NCBI GenBank assembly: GCA_913064935.1
Contig: CAJYBF010000067.1
Coordinates: 1-6,054, forward strand
Source: an uncultured Mollicutes bacterium
GTDB taxonomy: Bacteria > Bacillota_I > Bacilli_A > MAG-NZ
Length of the DNA: 6,054 nucleotides
Reading direction: 5' to 3'
Positions 1-6,051 of this stretch are shown here, piece after piece. How positions within the stretch are numbered: position 1 is the first letter of the stretch; each line of letters opens with the position of its first letter. The notes below the pieces were generated by a model. It made no database searches and had not been told where the DNA came from. It saw nothing but the letters and a program-made list of their open reading frames with translations. Position numbers and translations under genes: made by a program.

Positions 1-146
1 GCACTATAAGAAAAAACTTGTTCTCTGCCATCATACATAAGTGCAATTTGATACTTAATATCTATGACTTTCTTGTTATTAACAAAAGTATTCACAGCCT
101 CTTCTAAATCCTCATCATGCTCAAAATCAAATATCTTAATTTTCAT
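1..146 (-). CDS. Cse60-like small protein, partial (3' end beyond the left edge)
   Basis: The first 48 codons of a small gene run off the left edge. The start MKIKIFDFEHDEDLEEAVN, followed by a V-I-D-I-K-Y-Q strand segment and then E-Q-V-F-S-Y-S, resembles the short Bacillota family named after sporulation protein Cse60 (DUF2758-type). Members are roughly 60 residues with an acidic F-D-x-E-H-E-x-D-L-E start and a central I-D-I-K-Y/F strand. The biochemical role of that family is not known to me. The ATG at 146 is supported by a GAGGGTGA ribosome site at 157-150. It lies downstream of nth, beyond the nth terminator, so it probably has its own promoter or depends on readthrough. I recalled the family from pattern without a search, and the presence of a Cse60-like gene does not by itself prove sporulation. 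Confidence 0.6.
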   Translation of the reverse strand, partial: MKIKIFDFEHDEDLEEAVNTFVNNKKVIDIKYQIALMYDGREQVFSYS

Positions 147-194
147 AAGTCACCCTCTAAATTATATATAGATGGAGATTCAAATATTATTAAT

Positions 195-227
195 AAAAAA
201 AAGAGATTACTCAATGTAATCACTTTT
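195..227 (-). terminator. Rho-independent terminator after nth
   Basis: On the minus strand the arms AAAAG-T-GATTAC and GTAATC-T-CTTTT pair around the loop ATTGA with one internal mismatch, and the distal arm runs into eight T residues (plus-strand A run 195-202). The nth stop codon (TGA, 222-220) lies inside the stem. The hairpin closes the dnaD-nth transcript and separates it from the Cse60-like gene. Confidence 0.8.
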
Positions 228-837
228 CACTTATATAATTGCAATATTCTAATAATTTACATACTTCGCAATGGGGTTTCCTAGCTAAACAATGATATCT
301 TCCAAAAAAAATCATTTGGTGGTGTAATTTGTTCCATTTTGATTTAGGAATACGTCCCATAAGTTTCTTTTCAACTACGAGTACATTGTCGTCCTGTTCT
401 GCAAGTCCTAATCTTTTGCTGACACGTTCTACATGTGTATCCACTGGTATCGCAGGAATGTCGAATGCAACACCTAGTACAACATTAGCCGTTTTTCTAC
501 CTACACCTGGTAATTTCATTAGTTCTTGTCTAGTGTTTGGAACGACTCCATTATAATCATTGAAAATCATCTTACTTGCAGCTTTAATACTTGCGGCTTT
601 TCTTCGATGTAATCCAATTCTTCTAAGATCACTTTCTAATTCGTTATCACTTACCATTAGATAGTCAGTCGGTTCTAGGTATTTTTTAAATAAATCTTTT
701 GTAAGTTTGTTTACAGCTGCATCAGTTGTTTGAGCAGAAAGCATCACAGCAATAACTAACTCGAACTCATTACTATGATTTAATTCGCATTTAGCATTTG
801 GGAACATGCGCTCTATTTCATTAATAACTCTATTCAT
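220..837 (-). CDS. nth: Endonuclease III (DNA glycosylase / AP lyase)
   Basis: This base-excision-repair enzyme removes oxidised pyrimidines and nicks abasic sites by beta-elimination. The 205-residue length is normal for the family. The helix-hairpin-helix L-P-G-V-G-R-K-T-A spans residues 109-117 and includes the catalytic Lys115 (equivalent to E. coli K120). V-D-T-H at 132-135 supplies the catalytic Asp133 (E. coli D138). The four Cys of the 4Fe-4S cluster are all present at 183, 190, 193 and 199 in the classic C-x6-C-x2-C-x5-C spacing. The ATG overlaps the end of dnaD by 8 bp and has no clear Shine-Dalgarno sequence, which suggests translational coupling. Immediate dnaD-nth linkage is the Bacillus arrangement. 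The gene appears intact and is followed by its own terminator. Confidence 0.97.
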   Translation of the reverse strand: MNRVINEIERMFPNAKCELNHSNEFELVIAVMLSAQTTDAAVNKLTKDLFKKYLEPTDYLMVSDNELESDLRRIGLHRRKAASIKAASKMIFNDYNGVVPNTRQELMKLPGVGRKTANVVLGVAFDIPAIPVDTHVERVSKRLGLAEQDDNVLVVEKKLMGRIPKSKWNKLHHQMIFFGRYHCLARKPHCEVCKLLEYCNYISEK

Positions 838-1429
838 TAGGCATAAAACTATCGTAGTAAGAAGTATTCTTTTCTATTTTTACATTATTGTTTTCTAATA
901 TTTTATTCAAGTACTCAACTCGTAATTTCTTTTGTTTCAGTGTTTCCAATAACGCAGTTTTAACTTCCTCATAATTGTAATCCCAACTCTTGATAATCTC
1001 TAACTCTTTCGACGACAAGACTCTCTTGAACTCATCTTCTATCATTCTAATAATTTTAGAAATATCATTGTTATTTTGTTTCATTACATTTATCTCATCA
1101 TCTTGATATAATTCGTAAATTTTGCTAATAGTTGGCATAATAGAAAACTTAGTTTCCTCTTCACCAGCTTTATTAATATAAATGTCTAACTGAATAAATC
1201 CTCTAGTAACTAATAAATCTACTTTATTCGCTAAATCATCGATTGAGAGAGTTGTTTTTCTAGACAGTTCAGAAATGGCTAAAAAGTTGCTTCCTTGATT
1301 AGCAATTTCTACTAGTAGCAATAATATTATTACATCGACTTCATCAATGCTTAATCTTAGGTAATTACTAAGCAATAATCTTTCAACCTTTAAATGTTTG
1401 ATATCTAGTAATCCGTAATCCGAGCCCAT
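830..1429 (-). CDS. dnaD: DnaD family replication protein
   Basis: DnaD is the Bacillota primosomal protein that helps remodel DNA and load helicase at the origin and at restarted forks. The identification rests on architecture and context. Residues about 15-105 form a winged-helix-like N-terminal domain. Residues about 127-180 match the C-terminal DnaD domain (F-x-R-x-L-S-S-x-E-L-x-x-I-x-x-W, then A-L-x-E-T-L and a Y-L-N-K-I-L helix). nth follows directly with an 8 bp overlap. The 199-residue length is slightly under the roughly 230 of B. subtilis DnaD. The Trp that ends the usual Y-x-x-x-I-x-x-x-W motif is Asn181 here (Y173, I177), and this motif contributes to DNA binding in B. subtilis. 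The ATG is well placed, with GAGGAGGAG at 1444-1436 six bases upstream and a strong promoter just before it. Confidence 0.88.
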   Translation of the reverse strand: MGSDYGLLDIKHLKVERLLLSNYLRLSIDEVDVIILLLLVEIANQGSNFLAISELSRKTTLSIDDLANKVDLLVTRGFIQLDIYINKAGEEETKFSIMPTISKIYELYQDDEINVMKQNNNDISKIIRMIEDEFKRVLSSKELEIIKSWDYNYEEVKTALLETLKQKKLRVEYLNKILENNNVKIEKNTSYYDSFMPNE

Positions 1430-1446
1430 ATATATCTCCTCCTCGT

Positions 1447-1467
1447 AGCGAAATTATAGCAAATTAT
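1447..1467 (-). repeat. Imperfect tandem repeat over the dnaD -10 region
   Basis: On the minus strand ATAATTTGCT is followed at once by ATAATTTCGCT, an 11-base copy differing by one inserted C. The second unit covers most of the -10 element and the start of the transcript. It could be a paired protein-binding site, but an AT-rich coincidence is equally possible. Confidence 0.35.
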
Positions 1468-1481
1468 CACAACGTTTTCAA
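1453..1481 (-). promoter_or_regulatory. SigA-type promoter for dnaD-nth
   Basis: The -35 is TTGAAA (1481-1476), there is a 17-base spacer, and the -10 is a perfect TATAAT (1458-1453) preceded by TGC, giving an extended -10. Transcription should begin near 1446, leaving a leader of about 17 bases that holds the strong GAGGAGGAG ribosome site. The -35 begins only six bases after the dapB stop, so dnaD-nth can be expressed independently of dapB. No terminator is visible between dapB and this promoter, so readthrough from dapB is also likely. Confidence 0.85.
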
Positions 1482-1486
1482 ATCAT

Positions 1487-2173
1487 TTATATTTTATTAT
1501 ATTGTTCTAAACCACTAACCCAAATTTTCTTGTTCAGAATAACATCAAGAGATTTATTCATTCCCTTAAGAAATGCATCTCTATGATATATCTCATGTCT
1601 TATGATTAGTTTTTCACCAGGACTATCAAAGATAGCTTCATGAGAAGCAATCACATCATTTAGTCTAATACTTTGGACTTTAGCAATGTCAACATTCATT
1701 ATTTTTGCATACTCTTTAGCAGTACCACTTGGTTTATCCTTTTTTTTAACATGATGTACTTCTAAAATATCTTTTGTTTCAAACTCATTTGCCAATTCTT
1801 TTAAAATTTTGTACATAACGCTGGCTCCGTAAGCAAAGTTAGACACTAGCATGAGACTAGTATTGTTTTCTTTAGCAATGCTAATTAGTTCATTCTTCTC
1901 ATCTTCGCTATAACCGGTTGTTCCTGACAAGACAGGAACACCTTTTTTGATTGCTGAAATTATTTTATCTTTTTTTGTTCTGTTAGAACAATCAATCACC
2001 AAGTCTATATCGCCATTCAAGATTTGTTTTATATTTGAATAAGTACCTACTCTACAAAATTCACTATTTCTATCTATCCCAGCAACAACATTGTATCCTT
2101 GTTTACCATCAAGAATGGTATGAACATACTTCCCCATTCTTCCCGAAATTCCTATTATAATTACATTCTTCAT
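1487..2173 (-). CDS. dapB: 4-hydroxy-tetrahydrodipicolinate reductase
   Basis: DapB is the cytoplasmic NAD(P)H-dependent reductase of the lysine/diaminopimelate pathway. Residues 1-14 give a Rossmann nucleotide-binding start with G-I-S-G-R-M-G. D-L-V-I-D-C-S (57-63) and S-G-T-T-G (83-87) match the cofactor and substrate loops. E-V-H-H-V-K-K-K-D-K-P-S-G-T-A (138-152) is the catalytic signature, with His140/141 and Lys144 matching E. coli H159/H160/K163. At 228 residues it is shorter than the common 240-270, with trimmed loops and a diverged C-terminus (G-L-E-Q-Y-N-K-I) in place of the usual G-x-Y-x-M-x-D-V-L. The ATG cannot be moved upstream because TAA lies two codons before it, yet the only good ribosome site is 29 bases away. 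No other dap gene lies in the window. Confidence 0.93.
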   Translation of the reverse strand: MKNVIIIGISGRMGKYVHTILDGKQGYNVVAGIDRNSEFCRVGTYSNIKQILNGDIDLVIDCSNRTKKDKIISAIKKGVPVLSGTTGYSEDEKNELISIAKENNTSLMLVSNFAYGASVMYKILKELANEFETKDILEVHHVKKKDKPSGTAKEYAKIMNVDIAKVQSIRLNDVIASHEAIFDSPGEKLIIRHEIYHRDAFLKGMNKSLDVILNKKIWVSGLEQYNKI

Positions 2174-2202
2174 TGATTACGACAATTTAATATTATCGTT
2201 TT

Positions 2203-2210
2203 CCACCTCC
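2203..2210 (-). promoter_or_regulatory. Strong but misplaced Shine-Dalgarno upstream of dapB
   Basis: GGAGGTGG is a near-perfect anti-16S match, but its last base is 29 bases before the dapB ATG (2173). The normal spacing is 5-9. No ATG, GTG or TTG lies at the proper distance in any frame. Immediately ahead of the dapB ATG is only AACGATAATATTAAATTG followed by CGTAATCA, which lacks a ribosome site. It may start translation at a non-standard codon, or reach the ATG through RNA folding. Confidence 0.5.
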
Positions 2211-2230
2211 ATTTTAAAAACTGAGGTTTT

Positions 2231-2272
2231 AAAAACCCTTAGTTATTAATATGCAAAATATCAACTAAGGGT
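2231..2272 (-). terminator. Hairpin terminator after rnc
   Basis: A perfect 10-base inverted repeat pairs ACCCTTAGTT (2272-2263) with AACTAAGGGT (2244-2235), and the minus strand continues into a short T run (2235-2231). The 18-base loop can pair further through two ATAT segments. It begins six bases after the rnc stop, so it should end the recG-plsX-rnc transcript. No comparable T run follows the stem on the plus strand. Confidence 0.75.
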
Positions 2273-2277
2273 AAATT

Positions 2278-2958
2278 TTATTTACTTGCAAGTTTATTTA
2301 AAGCTTCTTTAGCGGAGTTTTGCTCTGCTTCTTTTTTTGTTCTACCAGTTCCTATACCCATCTTTATTTCATCCATGTAAACTGTGATTTCAAATGTTTT
2401 TTGGTGTGATGGTCCTGTTTCACTAGTTACTTTATAATGGATAGCTCTATTTGAATCTGCTTGAACAAATTCTTGCAGATTACTTTTATAGTCTCTGTCT
2501 TCTACAAAGTCATCATCTAGCAATTGTGTAAACAGATATGTATCTAACACTTTATAAATTTCGTTGAAACCTCTATCTAAATATATGGCACCAAGAACTG
2601 CTTCAAATGTATTAGACAAAGTAGAACATTTTTGATCACCATTGGATTGTTCCTCACCTTTACCAAGGAGCAAATAGTCACCTAGTTGCATCTTCCTAGC
2701 TATAACACATAATGCTGATTCACATACATTCTTAGCTCTTTTCTTCGATAAAAATCCCTCGTCCTCGTTCGGGAAGTTCTCAAAAAGGAACTCAGAAACT
2801 GCTATTTGAAGTACAGCATCTCCTAAGAACTCTAATCTCTCGTTGCACTCTACTCCATTCTCATTTGCATATGAGGAATGTGTAAAAGCTTTTTTCAAAA
2901 GATCTTCGTTTTTGAATTTAATGTTATGCTGTTTTTGAAACAATTTAAAATTATCCAT
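2278..2958 (-). CDS. rnc: Ribonuclease III
   Basis: This dsRNA endonuclease processes rRNA precursors and structured mRNAs, acting as a homodimer. At 226 residues it has the standard two-domain layout. The catalytic domain contains the signature N-E-R-L-E-F-L-G-D-A-V-L (39-50), with Glu40, Glu43 and Asp47, and L-S-N-T-F-E-A (114-120) with Glu119. The position that is Asp114 in E. coli is Asn116 here, a substitution I believe occurs in other active homologues. A C-terminal double-stranded-RNA-binding domain runs from about 157 to 226, ending in G-R-T-K-K-E-A-E-Q-N-S-A. Its ATG lies seven bases after the plsX stop, and a modest AAAGAG ribosome site (2967-2962) overlaps the plsX stop, so the two are probably co-translated. 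The plsX-rnc neighbourhood is widespread in Bacillota. Confidence 0.97.
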   Translation of the reverse strand: MDNFKLFQKQHNIKFKNEDLLKKAFTHSSYANENGVECNERLEFLGDAVLQIAVSEFLFENFPNEDEGFLSKKRAKNVCESALCVIARKMQLGDYLLLGKGEEQSNGDQKCSTLSNTFEAVLGAIYLDRGFNEIYKVLDTYLFTQLLDDDFVEDRDYKSNLQEFVQADSNRAIHYKVTSETGPSHQKTFEITVYMDEIKMGIGTGRTKKEAEQNSAKEALNKLASK

Positions 2959-2965
2959 GTTCTCT

Positions 2966-3955
2966 TTACTCGCTCTCTAATACATTTGATATTTTCTTAA
3001 CAACTTCTTTTGATACTATACTTCTGGCTTGCCCTATTGCACTAGTAAATGCGTAGGAATCACTAGAACCGTGAGCTTTTATTACTGGAGCTTTTACACC
3101 CAACAATATTGCGCCACCCACTTCGCCCGCGTCAAATTTCTTAATTACATTTTTAAGATTCTTTTTCATAATCAGAGCTCCCATTTTAGCAGTAAAACTC
3201 TGTTTAATTTCTTGTTTCAAAATAGAACTGAAAGCTTTAAGAGCACCTTCACTTGCTTTCATTACAGCATTACCCGTAAATCCATCAGTAACCATTACAT
3301 CAGCATCTCCACTAAACAAAAACTTCGATTCTAAGTTTCCTATAAAGTTAAGATTCGGGTAACTTTCAAGTAGTTTATATGCGTCTTTTTCTAAGTCTCT
3401 TCCTTTTCCTTTTTCTTCTCCGTTGTTCAAAAGAGCTACTTTAGGATTTTCAACTCCTAATATCTCTCTTGAATATATAGTCCCTGATTGAGCGTACTGA
3501 AGTAAATGCTCAGCTTTAAGTTCTATATTCGCTCCAACATCCATAAACAAACAATGTCCTTTTACAGTTGGGAAAATTGGCGTAAGCGCGGTACGTTTCA
3601 TTCCTTTAATCCTTCTAATTATAAGATGAGCACCTGCTACAAATGGCCCCGTTGGTCCGGCTGTAACGAATGCTTCATTATCACCATTCTTGACAGAGTA
3701 CATTGCCATTGCCATCGAAGACTTAGTGTCTCTTCTCATTCTCTTTATTGCTTCTTTTTCATCCATTTGGATAGACTCTAATGTATGAACTACATTAATT
3801 CTTTCTTGGTGCGTTAAATACTTATGAATTTCATATTTATTACCATATAAAGTTAGTTCAATATCCTTGAATTTTTTTATGGCATTCATTGCACCAATTA
3901 CGGTTATCTCAGGTGCAGAGTCTCCGCCCATTGCATCCACTGCTATTTTAATCAT
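2966..3955 (-). CDS. plsX: Phosphate acyltransferase PlsX
   Basis: PlsX converts acyl-ACP and phosphate to acyl-phosphate, the donor used by PlsY to start phospholipid synthesis. It is a peripheral membrane enzyme. I take the ATG at 3955 as the start, giving 329 residues beginning MIKIAVDAMGGDSAPEI. GGAGG lies five bases upstream, and the possible TTG at 3967 would overlap that ribosome site. Family landmarks in order are A-V-D-A-M-G-G-D (5-12), T-A-G-P-T-G-P-F (98-105, usually S-A-G-N-T-G-A), D-V-G-A-N (139-143), N-N-G-E-E-K-G-K-G (177-185), D-G-F-T-G-N (224-229) and A-P-V-I-K-A-H-G-S-S-D (289-299). It follows recG by 23 bases and precedes rnc by seven, with no fapR, fabD, fabG or acpP between them as there would be in Bacillus. 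Confidence 0.97.
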   Translation of the reverse strand: MIKIAVDAMGGDSAPEITVIGAMNAIKKFKDIELTLYGNKYEIHKYLTHQERINVVHTLESIQMDEKEAIKRMRRDTKSSMAMAMYSVKNGDNEAFVTAGPTGPFVAGAHLIIRRIKGMKRTALTPIFPTVKGHCLFMDVGANIELKAEHLLQYAQSGTIYSREILGVENPKVALLNNGEEKGKGRDLEKDAYKLLESYPNLNFIGNLESKFLFSGDADVMVTDGFTGNAVMKASEGALKAFSSILKQEIKQSFTAKMGALIMKKNLKNVIKKFDAGEVGGAILLGVKAPVIKAHGSSDSYAFTSAIGQARSIVSKEVVKKISNVLESE

Positions 3956-3960
3956 AGTAT

Positions 3961-3965
3961 CCTCC
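3961..3965 (-). promoter_or_regulatory. plsX ribosome binding site (decides the start)
   Basis: GGAGG is followed by ATACT and then ATG at 3955, an optimal five-base spacing. It sits 13 bases after the recG stop. Its presence excludes the in-frame TTG at 3967, which would give four extra residues. Confidence 0.9.
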
Positions 3966-3978
3966 AAGAGTTCTATTT

Positions 3979-5922
3979 CTAGTCTATTTTGCTGGAATTA
4001 TTTGCTAAATAATCCTTAAATATTTCATTAGATTCATCATCTATATTATACACTATTTTTTTCGCATCATCTCGAGCAATTAATAAAATTCTCATATCCT
4101 TAATCATATCAGCGTAAATGAATTTAGGATATCCTGATTGCCTAACTCCAAAGAAATCTCCAGGTCCTCTTAGCTTCAAGTCTGCTTCGCTTAACTCAAA
4201 TCCATCAGATATTTTTTCAATTGTTTTAAGGCGAGAAACAGCTTTTTCAGATTTGTTATTAGAAATTAAGAAGCAATAGCTTTCATAATCCCCACGCCCA
4301 ATTCTTCCCCTTAGCTGGTGAAGTTGACTTAACCCAAATCTATCAGCATCCACTACAACCATCACTGAAGCGTTTGGAATATCCACTCCTACTTCTATGA
4401 CTGTAGTAGAGACTAAACAATCGATCTCTCCAATTTTATATCTATTCATTATTTCTTCTTTTTGAGTACTTTTCATTTTTCCATGCAGCAATTCAACTTT
4501 ACCGGTAATTAAGTCTTTCAGTCTTTCAAAAACTTCATAAGCATTTCTCAAGTCTATTTTTTCTGATTCCTCTATCAAAGCTGTGACTACATAAGCTTGT
4601 CTACAACCCTCAATTTGTTTATTTATAAATTTTATAACCTTCGGAAACTCTTTTTCCTCTAAAAGTGTGGTTTTTATTTCTTTTCTTCCTTTGGGTAATT
4701 CTTTAATAGAAGAGATATCCATATCTCCAAATAGTGTAACTGCAAGGGTTTTCGGTATAGGTTGTGACATCTTATTCAATACATCTGGATATGAGCCTTT
4801 TTCTCTTAGTTTTTTTCTTTGATCAACACCAAATCTATGTTGCTCATCAGTAATGACTAATCCAAGTTTTTTATATTTAACTTCATCTTGAAATATCGCA
4901 TGTGTTCCTATCAAGATATCAATGTTACCATCAGATAATTCTTGAAGTACTTGTGTCCGTACATCCTTACTAATCGAAGAAGTAAGTATTCGTACATCCA
5001 AATTTGGTAGAACTTGTTTCACCTTAAGATAGTGTTGCTCAGCTAGAAGTTCAGTAGGGACCATAAAAGCTGACTGGAATCCAGCCGTATTAGCAGATAA
5101 AAGTGCGATAATCGAAACAATTGTTTTACCACTTCCAACATCTCCTTGAAGAAGTCTATTCATCGACTGAGAAGATTTCATATTTAAAAGTATTTCCTCG
5201 GTTGCTTGCAACTGAGAAACTGTCATTTTAAATGGAAGTGATTCAATAAACTTATTAATTATTAACTGATTATATTGAATAATTGATCCACCGTCGAATT
5301 TATCCTTAAACTGTTTGTGTTGTAGTTTTAGTTGATATTTTAGTAACTCCTCATACTTAACGCGTCTTTTAAGATGCTTTATTTCACTGATCTTTTTAGG
5401 GTAATGTGCAATGCGTATAGCTTCTTTATTTGATACTAATTTATATTTTTCTAATAAATATTCAAAAGTTGAGGTTTCTAAAGTAAGGATGCTTTCGTTA
5501 TATTCTTTTTTACTTATTGGCTGAAAAACAAAAAAGATACTTTCAAGCGCTTTAGGTATTGCGTGCGCTGGTAAGGAATAATGAGATGGTCCTTCAAATG
5601 TATCAAATGTTTTTAACACATTATCATTATCTATTGCTTTTAAACTACTTGATAGGGCTTCTGTTTTTTCCTGAATATTTTCTACATCATTTGTTGTTGT
5701 AGCCAAATAATAAAATGTTTTTTGTTCTAATTTTGGAAACACTTCTGTTAAATAATCTGCCATATCTGGTGCTAAATCTGGGCTTAACACTATATAAGAT
5801 TGAAATAATGGAATCCCTTTTAACAAGTAATAATTAATAAAATTAGCAGTTTTACCATGTCCTACAGCAACTTTAAAATTTTCTGTACGGAAAGTTTTAT
5901 TTACAAAAGGAACCAACTCCAT
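3979..5922 (-). CDS. recG: RecG-type DNA helicase with a non-RecG N-terminus (chimeric frame)
   Basis: RecG is the superfamily 2 translocase that reverses stalled forks and processes branched DNA. From about residue 155 onward the match is clear: Y-K-L-x-S-N-K-E-A, then R-R-V-K-Y-E-E-L-L-K-Y-Q-L-K-L, Walker A G-D-V-G-S-G-K-T (260-267), V-P-T-E-L-L-A-E-Q-H, D-E-Q-H (359-362), L-L-H-G-K-M, motifs V/VI ending H-Q-L-R-G-R-I-G-R-G (535-544), and the RecG-specific R-G-P-G-D-F-F-G (585-592). The RecG wedge/OB domain is missing. Residues 1 to about 155 instead resemble an alpha/beta-hydrolase. Motif III reads N-K-M-S-Q-P-I-P-K where M-T/S-A-T-P-I-P-R is expected. The ATG at 5922 has no ribosome site and probably encodes an internal Met of the hydrolase part, because the frame stays open to 6051. 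The protein as encoded is unlikely to be a normal RecG. Confidence 0.85.
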   Translation of the reverse strand: MELVPFVNKTFRTENFKVAVGHGKTANFINYYLLKGIPLFQSYIVLSPDLAPDMADYLTEVFPKLEQKTFYYLATTTNDVENIQEKTEALSSSLKAIDNDNVLKTFDTFEGPSHYSLPAHAIPKALESIFFVFQPISKKEYNESILTLETSTFEYLLEKYKLVSNKEAIRIAHYPKKISEIKHLKRRVKYEELLKYQLKLQHKQFKDKFDGGSIIQYNQLIINKFIESLPFKMTVSQLQATEEILLNMKSSQSMNRLLQGDVGSGKTIVSIIALLSANTAGFQSAFMVPTELLAEQHYLKVKQVLPNLDVRILTSSISKDVRTQVLQELSDGNIDILIGTHAIFQDEVKYKKLGLVITDEQHRFGVDQRKKLREKGSYPDVLNKMSQPIPKTLAVTLFGDMDISSIKELPKGRKEIKTTLLEEKEFPKVIKFINKQIEGCRQAYVVTALIEESEKIDLRNAYEVFERLKDLITGKVELLHGKMKSTQKEEIMNRYKIGEIDCLVSTTVIEVGVDIPNASVMVVVDADRFGLSQLHQLRGRIGRGDYESYCFLISNNKSEKAVSRLKTIEKISDGFELSEADLKLRGPGDFFGVRQSGYPKFIYADMIKDMRILLIARDDAKKIVYNIDDESNEIFKDYLANNSSKID

Positions 5923-6051
5923 GCTTACAAACTCAAAAAAAGCAGCTACTGTTTCGATTGGTAACTGATTTTTCTCGCTGTAATAACGGTAGGTTTCTCT
6001 TAACCCATATTGGTTATTACCATTAACAATCGCTTCAGGTATTTCATCCCA
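5440..6051 (-). pseudogene. Alpha/beta-hydrolase (esterase-like) fragment fused in frame to recG
   Basis: The open frame from 6051 reads WDEIPEAIVNG, then A-A-F-F-E-F-V-S-M-E-L-V-P-F-V-N-K, V-G-H-G-K-T-A-N-F, P-L-F-Q-S-Y-I-V-L-S-P-D-L-A-P, and G-P-S-H-Y-S-L-P-A-H-A-I-P-K-A-L. This order matches predicted alpha/beta-superfamily hydrolases (COG2819 / putative esterase type), which I associate most with Bacteroidota. In those, F-x-E-x-E-L-I-P-Y-I, a V-G-H-S-x-G-G nucleophile elbow, a Y-I-x-x-S-P strand and a late His loop occur in this sequence. The serine position is Gly here, so classical esterase activity is doubtful. The N-terminal half of that fold is absent: a TAG stop (6054-6052) at the window edge directly precedes the Trp. 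The fragment merges into RecG sequence around 5463-5434. The family call is from memory of motifs, without a search. Confidence 0.6.

Noticed and set aside
161..166. TATAAT (minus strand) upstream of the Cse60-like gene as a promoter -10
   Set aside because: There is no -35 at 16-18 bases, and the predicted transcript start would fall inside the ribosome site. It is probably AT-rich chance.
329..556. Plus-strand open frame of 75 codons
   Set aside because: It lies wholly inside nth on the opposite strand, has low-complexity composition and no family resemblance. It is an antisense shadow.
2216..2221. TAAAAT-like element before dapB as a promoter -10
   Set aside because: The hexamer at the -35 distance is AGGGTT-like with no resemblance to TTGACA, and the region is dominated by terminator and A/T runs.
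2611..2613. Asn116 in RNase III as a dead active site
   Set aside because: The other acidic residues (Glu40, Glu43, Asp47, Glu119) are intact. I recall Asn at this position in other bacterial RNase III proteins, so loss of activity is not supported.
3029..3334. Plus-strand open frame of 101 codons
   Set aside because: It is antisense to plsX, which is clearly the real gene by conserved motifs. The translation is Tyr/Phe/Ser-rich without a recognisable domain.
3506..3781. Plus-strand open frame of 91 codons
   Set aside because: It is also antisense to plsX, with no ribosome site or recognisable family.
3956..3967. TTG start at 3967 giving PlsX four extra residues
   Set aside because: The codon overlaps the plsX ribosome site itself. 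The ATG at 3955 has ideal spacing and matches the usual family N-terminus.
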